Assembly: GCA_902363835.1 (NCBI GenBank)
Contig: CABJBM010000005.1
Location: 221,034-285,033 of the forward strand
DNA length: 64,000 nt
DNA from: Lachnospiraceae bacterium
GTDB lineage: Bacteria; Bacillota; Clostridia; Lachnospirales; Lachnospiraceae
Reading direction: 5' to 3'
Shown here: positions 24,714 to 31,904 of the stretch, piece after piece
Position numbering within the stretch: the first letter of the stretch is position 1
Layout: each line of letters opens with the position of its first letter
The notes under the pieces: generated by a model
Database searches by the model: none
What the model was told of the DNA's origin: nothing
What the model saw: only the letters and a program-made list of their open reading frames with translations
Program-made: the position numbers and the translations under genes

Positions 24714-25679
24714 ATGAGCGCTACACGGCAGGAAAAAGAAATATACGGGGAACATGTGCAGATTGTTTCCCGGTCAGGCGACTGCGTCATTTACCGCATT
24801 GACAATGGGAGCGGAGATATGGTGATGACCAGTTATCAGGTGTTCCCTGGAATCCAGCTGGTTTACAACGATGTACATATAGGAAAGTGTTCCATTGACT
24901 ATGGGGTCCTTGGAAATGTAATGGAGATTAATCACTGCCTGGAAGGGCGTATTGAGTGCGGATACCGGGAGGAGTTTTTTTATCTCACTCAGGGTGATCT
25001 GGCAATCAGCAAAAAGGGCGCTGCAGGCCAGGATTCCTGTTTTCCTTTGAACCACTATTATGGTATTGCCATTGTCATTGACATTGATAAAGCGCCTGCC
25101 TGCATGTCCTGTTTTCTGGATGATGTAAACGTTCGGCCCTGTGCTCTGATAGAAAAATTCTGCAGCAGCGGCAAATGCTTTGTGGCCCGGTCAAAGCCTT
25201 GCCTTGAGCATATATTTTCAGAGCTGTATGAAGTACCTGACAGCATAAAAAAGGGCTATTTTAAAGTCAAGATACTGGAACTTCTTTTGTTTTTAAGCGG
25301 CATGGATTTAAGTGAGGATCAGATTGGAAAACGCTGCTTTACAAAACCTCAGGTTGAGCTTGCAAAGAGTGTATGCCAGTATCTGGCGGAGCATATGGAC
25401 AGCCGGGTGACGATCTCTGAGTTGGCGGATATTTTTCACGTTTCACAAACAGCGCTTAAAAACAGTTTTAAGGGAGTTTACGGTGTTTCCGTTTATTCTT
25501 ACATCAGGGAACAGAAAATGCAGACAGCAGCCCTGATGCTGCTCCAGACAGAACGCTCTGTACTGGAAATCGCAGGATTGTGCGGTTATGACAATGGCAG
25601 TAAATTTGCCGGTGCATTCCGCAATGTCATGGGCATGACCCCTAATGAGTATAGAAATGCAAAGAAAGAAGAGGAATAA
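24714..25679 (+). CDS. AraC family transcriptional regulator
   Basis: A 321-residue regulator. The N-terminal ~200 residues are a cupin-like sensing domain rich in Cys (PACMSCFLDD, RPCALIEKFCSSGKCF). The C-terminal ~100 residues are the double helix-turn-helix: VTISELADIFHVSQTALKNSFK and LEIAGLCGYDNGSKFAGAFRN, ending MGMTPNEYR. AraC proteins of this architecture often sit beside iron- or flavodoxin-related genes in Clostridia. The ribosome site is weak. It probably regulates the three downstream genes, with which it shares the GTTAG-N6-CTAAC motif. Confidence 0.88.
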   Translation: MSATRQEKEIYGEHVQIVSRSGDCVIYRIDNGSGDMVMTSYQVFPGIQLVYNDVHIGKCSIDYGVLGNVMEINHCLEGRIECGYREEFFYLTQGDLAISKKGAAGQDSCFPLNHYYGIAIVIDIDKAPACMSCFLDDVNVRPCALIEKFCSSGKCFVARSKPCLEHIFSELYEVPDSIKKGYFKVKILELLLFLSGMDLSEDQIGKRCFTKPQVELAKSVCQYLAEHMDSRVTISELADIFHVSQTALKNSFKGVYGVSVYSYIREQKMQTAALMLLQTERSVLEIAGLCGYDNGSKFAGAFRNVMGMTPNEYRNAKKEEE

Positions 25680-25805
25680 CCTTAATATGATGAATAAATG
25701 GCTGGAAATCAATGAACTGTTGGGACAATGTGTCTGTTTGGAGCCTTCTTCTTTCCTTTTGGAGTGGAGAAGGCCTTGGGTTTTGTGTAAAATAAAAAAC
25801 AATCG

Positions 25806-25860
25806 TTGATAGCGCCCCCTGGGCGCATACATTTTAACTTGAAGTTAGCTTAAACTAACT
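25806..25860 (+). promoter_or_regulatory. Promoter and operator palindrome copy 2 before DUF2325
   Basis: A TTGATA / 16 nt / TACATT promoter brackets a GCGCCC-CCT-GGGCGC hairpin. It is followed by AGTTAG-CTTAAA-CTAACT (25843-25860), the second GTTAG-N6-CTAAC palindrome. Confidence 0.55.
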
Positions 25861-25880
25861 GAAAGAATGGAGGTAATCGC

Positions 25881-26162
25881 ATGAGCGTGGTAATCGTTGG
25901 AGGAAATGAGTGCATGGTGCGTCAGTACAAAGAGCTATGTCAGGAATACAGCTGCTGCGCCAAGGTCTTTACAGAGATAAAAGGCGGACTAAAGAATAAA
26001 ATCGGCAAACCGGATTTGCTGGTGCTTTTTACCAGCACTATGTCACATAAAATGGTACGTTGTGCTTTGAGTGAAACAAAGGGGCTGGATACCATAATCG
26101 CCCGTTCCCATTCCAGCTCAATGTCAGCTCTGAAAAACATCCTGAGAGAACACGCGGTATAG
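25881..26162 (+). CDS. DUF2325 domain protein
   Basis: A 93-residue DUF2325 protein, a Rossmann-like small cytosolic protein of unknown function: VVIVGGNECMVRQYKELCQEY, PDLLVLFTSTMSHKMV, and IIARSHSSSMSALKNIL. The family often appears next to DUF3793 and flavodoxin genes in anaerobes. GGAGG precedes the ATG. The upstream palindrome suggests metal-dependent repression. Confidence 0.85.
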   Translation: MSVVIVGGNECMVRQYKELCQEYSCCAKVFTEIKGGLKNKIGKPDLLVLFTSTMSHKMVRCALSETKGLDTIIARSHSSSMSALKNILREHAV

Positions 26163-26173
26163 GAGGGAACAAC

Positions 26174-26725
26174 ATGTCAGACGAACTGCTGATCAGGCAC
26201 TGCGCGCCAACACTTGCCGGAATAAAAACAGGAAATATGTTTTCCTGCTCTTACCGGACAAAGGAAGAAATACAAAATGAGGTGAGACGGTTAAACCGTG
26301 TACTTGCGCCAAAAGGAATCCGGGTTTTGCCTCTGCGCTATTTTAAACAGAGGGCGTTGATCTATCTTTATCGTCCAAGCCGTTTGAAACGGGATCTGGC
26401 AGATGGATATGCTTCTTCTTTGCTAAAGCAGTATGGATATTACTCTGAAAACCCGGAGCGCTGTGTGGTCCAGCTGGCAAACAGGCTGCGCAGCTGCTCC
26501 GGCTTTCCCCATGAGATCGGTTTGTTCCTTGGCTATCCGCCGGAAGATGTCCAAGGGTTTATTGACAACAAAGCCTGTCACTGCAAATGTATTGGCTGCT
26601 GGAAGGTATATGGGGATGAAGAAAAGGCAAAGCAGACCTTTAACCGCTATAAAAAATGCACTGAGGTTTATTTTGCCCAGTGGTCAAAAGGAATCGCTGT
26701 TGAACGGCTTACCGTAGCCGTTTGA
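26174..26725 (+). CDS. DUF3793 family protein
   Basis: A 183-residue DUF3793 protein: HCAPTLAGIKTGNMFSC near the N-terminus, a conserved HEIGLFLGYPPEDVQGFI segment, and a C-terminal GCWKVYGDEEKAKQTFNRY. No catalytic assignment exists that I know of. It begins 11 nt after DUF2325 with a strong GGAGGG and precedes a flavodoxin, the usual arrangement. The Cys/His clusters (CHCKCIGCW) could bind metal. Confidence 0.85.
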   Translation: MSDELLIRHCAPTLAGIKTGNMFSCSYRTKEEIQNEVRRLNRVLAPKGIRVLPLRYFKQRALIYLYRPSRLKRDLADGYASSLLKQYGYYSENPERCVVQLANRLRSCSGFPHEIGLFLGYPPEDVQGFIDNKACHCKCIGCWKVYGDEEKAKQTFNRYKKCTEVYFAQWSKGIAVERLTVAV

Positions 26726-26760
26726 TATAGAAGATTGTTTAGGAAAGGTTGGTTTACATC

Positions 26761-27186
26761 ATGAGTAAAATTGCAGTAGTTTATTGGAGTGGAACTGGAA
26801 ATACCGAGGCAATGGCAGCAGCCGTTCTGGATGGGGCAAAGGAAAAGGGAGCGGACGCTTCCATATTCACGCCTTCCGAATTTGACGCCTCCATGATTGA
26901 TTCCCTGGATGCAATTGCCTTTGGCTGCCCTGCCATGGGCGGAGAGGTTCTGGAGGAAAGTGAATTTGAACCAATGTTTACTGCCTTACAGTCCAAGCTT
27001 GGGGGGAAAAAGGTAGCGCTGTTCGGTTCCTATGGCTGGGGCGACGGCGAATGGATGCGTACATGGGAAGAAACTTGTAAGGACGCTGGTATCAATCTCG
27101 CCTGTGACAGCGTGATCTGTAATGAAGCGCCTGACGATGAGGCAGTTGCCGCCTGCAAAGCCCTTGGTGAGGCTCTGGCGGAATAG
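26761..27186 (+). CDS. Flavodoxin
   Basis: A 141-residue short-chain flavodoxin carrying FMN, a low-potential electron carrier that can replace ferredoxin under iron limitation. The phosphate loop is SGTGNTEAMA; the isoalloxazine loops are in FGCPAMGGEVLEE and FGSYGWGDGEWM. It is the last gene of the DUF2325-DUF3793 group and is followed by a perfect 17-bp terminator. The context supports expression under metal limitation. Confidence 0.93.
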   Translation: MSKIAVVYWSGTGNTEAMAAAVLDGAKEKGADASIFTPSEFDASMIDSLDAIAFGCPAMGGEVLEESEFEPMFTALQSKLGGKKVALFGSYGWGDGEWMRTWEETCKDAGINLACDSVICNEAPDDEAVAACKALGEALAE

Positions 27187-27233
27187 GAAAATTCAGACGG
27201 CCTTTGATTGTGGAATCATTGGGAATTGATCTG

Positions 27234-27276
27234 ATAGCACGGAATATTTATCCTTTAAATATTCCGTGCTATTTTT
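27234..27276 (+). terminator. Terminator after flavodoxin
   Basis: Perfect 17-bp inverted repeat (27234-27250 with 27256-27272), five-base loop, then T-run. Confidence 0.95.
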
Positions 27277-27300
27277 GTGTATGGATTTTCTGTAATAAAG

Positions 27301-27372
27301 CGGCCTGATTCATTAAAAAAATCTAAATTGAATAACTGGCATCGGCCTGACTCATTAAAAAAGTCTAAATTG
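27301..27372. repeat. 30-nt direct repeat upstream of clpX
   Basis: Two copies (27301-27330, 27343-27372) differing at two positions, starting CGGCCTGA and ending TCTAAATTG, 42 nt apart. They lie just upstream of the clpX promoter. Confidence 0.85.
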
Positions 27373-27383
27373 CTGGCCAATAC

Positions 27384-27412
27384 TTGTAAGAGACTTTTAA
27401 ATGCTTTATAAT
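27384..27412 (+). promoter_or_regulatory. clpX promoter
   Basis: TTGTAA (27384-27389), 17-nt spacer, TATAAT (27407-27412). Confidence 0.75.
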
Positions 27413-27456
27413 AATCTGGTATCGGTGCATAATTACAGATAGAAGGAGACTACAGT

Positions 27457-28890
27457 TTGAACGAGAAGGATTTTCCGGAGGAAAAGATGGAAGATACAAT
27501 TGCCGGCAGCTCTGACAGCGGCAAAAAGAAAAAAGACGAAGATGAGTATGAAAAAATCTGCTATGTCTGCCGCAGGCCGGAGAATGTGACAGGGCCAATG
27601 GTTTCCATGCCAGGCGGCATGAATCTGTGCCATGATTGCATGCAGAAGGCATTTGATTCCGTGGCACAGGGCGGATTTGATATAACAAAGATTCAGAATA
27701 TGCCTTATATGAATTTAAATCTCAGCGATCTTGGCAGCTTAAACAAAAAGGATCTTGAGATACCCAATAAGCAGAGGGTGAAGAAAAGAACGGAAAAGGA
27801 ACCGGGGCAGGAACTGAACCTAAAGGATATCCCTGCACCTCATATCATCAGGCAGAAGCTTGATGAATACGTTATCGGCCAGGAGCAGGCCAAAAAGGTA
27901 ATTTCAGTAGCGGTTTATAATCATTACAAAAGGGTTTATCTCACGGATTCCGGGAAAAAGGCTGAAGAAGAAAATATACAGATTGAAAAATCCAACATTT
28001 TAATGATCGGCCCTACTGGAAGCGGGAAAACCTACCTGGTAAAGACCCTGGCAAGGCTTCTTGATGTTCCCCTGGCCATTGCCGACGCCACCTCTCTTAC
28101 AGAAGCCGGATACATTGGCGATGACATAGAAAGCGTGGTTTCCAAATTGCTGGCCGCTGCTGACAATGATGTGGACAAGGCAGAACGGGGCATTATTTTC
28201 ATTGACGAGATCGATAAGATTGCAAAAAAGAAGAGTACCAGCAGCAGGGATGTAAGCGGGGAGTCTGTCCAGCAGGAGCTTTTGAAGCTTTTGGAAGGGA
28301 GTAAGGTAGAGGTTCCTGTAGGCTCTAACCAGAAAAATGCCCTTACCCCAATGACTGCGGTCAGCACTGAGAACATTCTCTTCATTTGCGGAGGAGCATT
28401 CCCGGATCTGGAGGATATTATAAAAGAGCGGTTAAAGGAGAAATCATCCATTGGTTTTTCCGCAGAACTAAAAGACAGGTATGAGAAAGATCCCAATATC
28501 CTGTCTCATGTGACAAATGAAGATCTGCGTAAATTCGGCATGATACCGGAGTTTTTAGGCCGTCTGCCCATTACGGTGACCTTGAAATCTTTGGATAAGG
28601 ATCTGCTGGTCCGGGTCTTAAAGGAACCGAAGAACGCTATTTTAAAACAGTATAAAAGGCTTTTGGAGCTTGATGAGGTGAACCTGGTATTTGAGGATGA
28701 GGCATTGGAATGGATCGCTGAAGAAGCCCTTAAGAAAAAGACCGGAGCAAGAGCTTTAAGGGCCATCATAGAAAATTTCATGCTTGATATTATGTATGAG
28801 GTTCCCAAGGATCCCAATATCGGGTCCGTAGTTATAACGAGAGCATACCTGGATAAAAACGGCGGCCCTCTCATCCAGATGAGGTGTTAA
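27457..28890 (+). CDS. clpX: ClpX ATPase, ClpP-docking form
   Basis: A 477-residue AAA+ unfoldase. The N-terminal zinc-binding domain has CYVC ... CHDC (about 36-63). The AAA+ module has Walker A GPTGSGKT (~185), Walker B IIFIDEID and pore loop GYIGDD. An SSIGFSAEL stretch carries the IGF tripeptide that docks ClpP, so it should feed substrates to ClpP. Neither clpP nor tig is adjacent, unlike the usual arrangement, so this may be a second, unlinked copy. Start TTG 27457 has AAGGAG upstream; ATG 27487 with GGAGG six nt before it is an equally good alternative. Confidence 0.9.
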   Translation: MNEKDFPEEKMEDTIAGSSDSGKKKKDEDEYEKICYVCRRPENVTGPMVSMPGGMNLCHDCMQKAFDSVAQGGFDITKIQNMPYMNLNLSDLGSLNKKDLEIPNKQRVKKRTEKEPGQELNLKDIPAPHIIRQKLDEYVIGQEQAKKVISVAVYNHYKRVYLTDSGKKAEEENIQIEKSNILMIGPTGSGKTYLVKTLARLLDVPLAIADATSLTEAGYIGDDIESVVSKLLAAADNDVDKAERGIIFIDEIDKIAKKKSTSSRDVSGESVQQELLKLLEGSKVEVPVGSNQKNALTPMTAVSTENILFICGGAFPDLEDIIKERLKEKSSIGFSAELKDRYEKDPNILSHVTNEDLRKFGMIPEFLGRLPITVTLKSLDKDLLVRVLKEPKNAILKQYKRLLELDEVNLVFEDEALEWIAEEALKKKTGARALRAIIENFMLDIMYEVPKDPNIGSVVITRAYLDKNGGPLIQMRC

Positions 28891-28965
28891 GAAAGCGGGA
28901 ATTCCTGGGCATAGGATAAAATGCACAAAAGAGTGGAGATAATAAGGACGGAAGGAGTGTGGGTC

Positions 28966-29433
28966 ATGGTATTTATCGGTATCATCGTATTACTGGCTTC
29001 TCTGGATCTTCTCGTGAAAAGTGCCATTGAGGAACAGGAAGAAGCCGGCTTTCCCAAGGAGCTGGAGGGAAGCAGAGGAAAGATTTTGCTGCATAAGAAT
29101 CACAATGCCGGTTTTTCCTTCGGGTATTTTAAGGATCACCGGTCTATGGTGCAGATGATCCCTCTTGCAGTGGCCTCCTTTATCGGCGGAATGCTGGCAT
29201 GCCTTCTTCAGAAAAAAGGTAATGTTTGGGAAAAGCTGGCCCTGTCCGTTGCCTTGGGAGGCGCGGTAAGCAATCTGTACGACAGAATGGTCCGTCATTA
29301 TGTGGTGGATTATTTCAGCATCCAGTATGGAAGGCTTAAAAAGGTAGTATTCAATCTGGGGGATATGTTTATCTTCCTGGGAGCCGGACTTATGCTTATT
29401 ATAGAAATAGTAAAGGCTTTTAAAGAGCGGTGA
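28966..29433 (+). CDS. lspA: Lipoprotein signal peptidase (LspA) family
   Basis: A 155-residue membrane aspartyl protease that cleaves prolipoprotein signal peptides. Four hydrophobic helices are visible. The two catalytic Asp motifs are SNLYDRMVRHYVVDYF and FNLGDMFIFLGAG, plus the HNAGFSFG loop. ATG 28966 follows GGAAGGAG by 8 nt and starts in the first helix; a longer frame from 28921 lacks a site. The motifs are slightly divergent (FNLGD for FNxAD), so a paralogue is possible. Ends in a terminator. Confidence 0.87.
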   Translation: MVFIGIIVLLASLDLLVKSAIEEQEEAGFPKELEGSRGKILLHKNHNAGFSFGYFKDHRSMVQMIPLAVASFIGGMLACLLQKKGNVWEKLALSVALGGAVSNLYDRMVRHYVVDYFSIQYGRLKKVVFNLGDMFIFLGAGLMLIIEIVKAFKER

Positions 29434-29437
29434 AACA

Positions 29438-29473
29438 GAAAAAGCGGCTGTCTTCTTGACATGGCCGCTTTTC
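29438..29473 (+). terminator. lspA terminator
   Basis: AAAAGCGGC pairs with GCCGCTTTT, followed by TCT. Its loop carries the -35 of the next promoter. Confidence 0.85.
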
Positions 29474-29484
29474 TATTGTAGAAT
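29456..29484 (+). promoter_or_regulatory. Promoter nested in the lspA terminator
   Basis: TTGACA (29456-29461), exactly 17 nt, TAGAAT (29479-29484). The -35 lies in the loop and the spacer covers the 3' arm of the terminator hairpin. Confidence 0.75.
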
Positions 29485-29520
29485 CAATGATAAAATATTA
29501 AAAAACAGGAGTTGATTTTT

Positions 29521-30771
29521 TTGGATTCAAGTGACTATATACAGTTGCTTACGTTAGTTTTACTAGTTGGATTATCAGCATTTTTCTCATCGGCTGAGAC
29601 TGCCCTTACTACGGTGAACAAAATCAGAGTCCGGAATTTAGCGGAAGCAGGCAATAAAAATGCAGCCACGCTGATTAAGATTTTAGAGAACCAGGGTAAG
29701 ATGCTCAGTGCGATTCTGGTCGGTAACAATGTGGTAAACTTAACTGCTTCCTCCATGTCCACCACCCTGGTCATGAGCGTTTGGGGCAGTAAGGCCATAG
29801 GCATTGGAACCGGTGTCCTTACTCTGGTCATTCTGGTATTCGGTGAGATTTCTCCGAAAACCATTTCTACCTTATATTCCGAAACAATATCTTTAAAATA
29901 TGCAAAAATAATCTATGGTTTTATGATCGTCATGACTCCGGTCATTTATGTCATTCAAATACTTTCCTCAGGCTTTTTGCGCTGTATTCATGTAAATCCC
30001 AACCGAAAACAGGATGCGATTACAGAGGATGAGCTGCGGACCATTGTGGATGTCAGCCATGAGGAAGGCGTGATCGAATCGGAAGAAAGAAAGATTATTA
30101 ACAACGTGTTTGACTTTGGCGATTCCGTGGCCCGGGATATTATGATCCCCCGGATTGATATGACCCTTGTGGATGTAAATGCTGCCTATGGCGAGCTGAT
30201 CGATATTTTCCGGCAGGAAATGTACACCAGAATTCCTGTATATGAGGAAAGCAGTGACAATGTTATCGGAATCATCAACATGAAGGATCTGCTTCTCGTG
30301 GACAGAACCGATGATTTTCATGTCCGGGATTTTTTAAGGGAGCCTCTCTATACATATGAGTATAAAAAGACTGCGGAGCTTATGTTGGAGATGCGGCAGA
30401 CCTGCAATAATGTTGTCATCGTTTTAGATGAATACGGGGCAACGGCGGGAATGATAACCCTGGAGGACTTACTGGAGGAAATCGTTGGTGAGATCAGGGA
30501 TGAGTATGACGAGGATGAAGAAAATGAGCTGGTGGAGGTGGCCCCTTTTGAATATCTGGTGGAAGGCTCCATGAAGCTTGATGACTTAAATGACCGTCTG
30601 AGCCTTGAACTGGAATCTGAAGATTATGATTCCATCGGCGGCCTGATCATTGGGCAGCTTGACCGTCTCCCGGAACAGGGAGAGGAGGTTGTCTACCGGG
30701 GAATCCGCCTTGTTGTGGACGAGCTGGACAAAAACAGGATCGGCCGGGTGCGGATGTATTTGCCTCACTAG
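29521..30771 (+). CDS. CNNM/CorC-like CBS-domain membrane transporter
   Basis: A 416-residue protein of the hemolysin-C/CorC/CNNM family. An N-terminal DUF21 domain has 3-4 membrane helices (LVGLSAFFSSAETALTTV, GEISPKTIS). Then come two CBS domains (~200-325: RDIMIPRIDM, TRIPVYEE, IIVLDEYGATAGMITLEDLLEE) and a C-terminal CorC_HlyC domain. Members export Mg2+ or other divalents. TTG at 29521 is chosen because AGGAG is 9 nt upstream; TTG 29512 is too close. Confidence 0.92.
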   Translation: MDSSDYIQLLTLVLLVGLSAFFSSAETALTTVNKIRVRNLAEAGNKNAATLIKILENQGKMLSAILVGNNVVNLTASSMSTTLVMSVWGSKAIGIGTGVLTLVILVFGEISPKTISTLYSETISLKYAKIIYGFMIVMTPVIYVIQILSSGFLRCIHVNPNRKQDAITEDELRTIVDVSHEEGVIESEERKIINNVFDFGDSVARDIMIPRIDMTLVDVNAAYGELIDIFRQEMYTRIPVYEESSDNVIGIINMKDLLLVDRTDDFHVRDFLREPLYTYEYKKTAELMLEMRQTCNNVVIVLDEYGATAGMITLEDLLEEIVGEIRDEYDEDEENELVEVAPFEYLVEGSMKLDDLNDRLSLELESEDYDSIGGLIIGQLDRLPEQGEEVVYRGIRLVVDELDKNRIGRVRMYLPH

Positions 30772-30817
30772 GTCATTCCTTATTAAGCGGCTGCCTGGCC
30801 TTTGTCAAAAGGGCGGG

Positions 30818-30866
30818 AAAAGAGGGAGAGGAAAGCGGATCGCTTTTTCTCTCCCTTTTGCTCTTT
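30818..30866 (+). terminator. Terminator between convergent genes
   Basis: AAAAGAGGGAGAG pairs with CTCTCCCTTTT over an inner AAAGCG/CGCTTT stem, then a T-rich tail. Confidence 0.85.
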
Positions 30867-30881
30867 TAGGTCCCCCATCCG

Positions 30882-31241
30882 TCAACTGAGCATTCCCCCC
30901 GCGGTTCCACTGACAGCACAGATCGCCATTGTGGTGAGGAGCTGGTTCATGGAACCGTTTAACCCTTTGTTTAAGAGAAAGGATACGGCGAAGAGCACCA
31001 GGAAATATAGAAGCCCCAGCAAAAGGCCCCAGAAAAATCTTCGATGCCGTATGCTCTTACCCATTAAAACCCCACCAAAGAGACAGGCGATAATATAAAC
31101 CGCATTAACACCCAGGCGTATCTGTCCTTCTTTCAGCCGGAATTTATAGAGTGCTAAGGCCAGGACCACCAGCAGGATTCCGGTCAGTATGTAGGTAATG
31201 AGAAGGTTTCTTAGTGTGACCTGAAGCTTTGATTTTTCCAT
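30882..31241 (-). CDS. TIGR04086 family membrane protein
   Basis: A 119-residue protein with four membrane helices and little else: LLITYILTGILLVVLALALY, IIACLFGGVLMGKSIRHRRF, GLLLGLLYFLVLFAVSFLL and a Gly-rich end. It matches the TIGR04086 family, known for lying beside SCIFF genes in Clostridia. Here it is divergent from SCIFF with 334 nt between them. AAGGAG precedes the ATG. A role in export or handling of the SCIFF product is suggested only by this recurring neighbourhood. Confidence 0.85.
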   Translation of the reverse strand: MEKSKLQVTLRNLLITYILTGILLVVLALALYKFRLKEGQIRLGVNAVYIIACLFGGVLMGKSIRHRRFFWGLLLGLLYFLVLFAVSFLLNKGLNGSMNQLLTTMAICAVSGTAGGMLS

Positions 31242-31510
31242 TTGACTACTCCTTATATCTTGTCTTCTGGTTCAGTATATTCTAGGGGTATGGAGGATAT
31301 TCTTGTATGTCCTAATAATAAGATTGATACGGCCTGTTTTCTCTGCATATTGAGGCTGGTCCGAATAAGCGGGCAAAAATACCTCTGTTTCCGCATATCT
31401 GCTGAATAAGGACGGATCCCCCTGTTAATTCCTAATTGATTTATTCTTATGGTTATTGTATACTGTACAAATTTCCCATGGGTTTCCCCTGGTCCCTGGG
31501 GCAATTCATC
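31242..31510. other. Divergent spacer between TIGR04086 and SCIFF
   Basis: About 270 nt, AT-rich, with no gene that I can support. It must contain the minus-strand promoter of the membrane protein; I could not pick hexamers with confidence. Confidence 0.4.
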
Positions 31511-31539
31511 TTGCGCTCACTTAAAACATGTGGTATAAT
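31511..31539 (+). promoter_or_regulatory. SCIFF promoter (extended -10)
   Basis: TTGCGC (31511-31516), 17-nt spacer, TATAAT (31534-31539) preceded by TGG, an extended -10. Transcription should start about 31546. Confidence 0.8.
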
Positions 31540-31575
31540 CTCAGGGAATTAGGCAAATACAGGAGGTGCAAGTAT

Positions 31576-31722
31576 ATGAAACACGTGAAAACATTAAATT
31601 CAAGTACATTAAAAGAATCCATGAAAAAAGGCGGCTGCGGCGAGTGCCAGACTTCCTGCCAGTCAGCCTGTAAGACATCCTGTACAGTAGGAAACCAGAG
31701 CTGCGAGAACAGCAACCGTTAG
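31576..31722 (+). CDS. scfA: SCIFF ranthipeptide precursor
   Basis: A 48-residue 'six cysteines in forty-five' peptide. It starts MKHVKTLNSSTLKESMKKGG, a leader-like segment, then the Cys-rich core with Cys at 21, 24, 28, 32, 36 and 43. It is the substrate of the adjacent radical-SAM maturase, which forms thioether bridges between Cys sulfur and acceptor residues (ranthipeptide class). The mature product's role is not settled. AGGAGGTG seven nt before ATG 31576 is strong, fitting high expression. Confidence 0.96.
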   Translation: MKHVKTLNSSTLKESMKKGGCGECQTSCQSACKTSCTVGNQSCENSNR

Positions 31723-31740
31723 TGCAGCAGTTGTGTCGTC

Positions 31741-31841
31741 CTGTATTCATATATGAATGCAGAATGTGGATGGAAATAACTGTATAGAACAGCCATAAGG
31801 CAGATGAGCAGATGCCCCTACGGTCGTTACGACGGTAGGGG
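31741..31841 (+). promoter_or_regulatory. Intercistronic hairpins between SCIFF and its maturase
   Basis: Hairpin 1: CTGTATTCAT-AT-ATGAATGCAG (31741-31762, one wobble). Hairpin 2: CCCCTAC (31815-31821) with GTAGGGG (31835-31841) and an inner GTCG/CGAC stem. Neither has a T-run immediately after. They probably act as RNA-stability or partial attenuation elements that keep peptide above enzyme. Confidence 0.6.
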
Positions 31842-31904
31842 TTCCTTCGCTTGTCTGCCCAAAACTAATTATAGGTCAAATCTTTTCAATTAAGGAGAAT
31901 ACAA

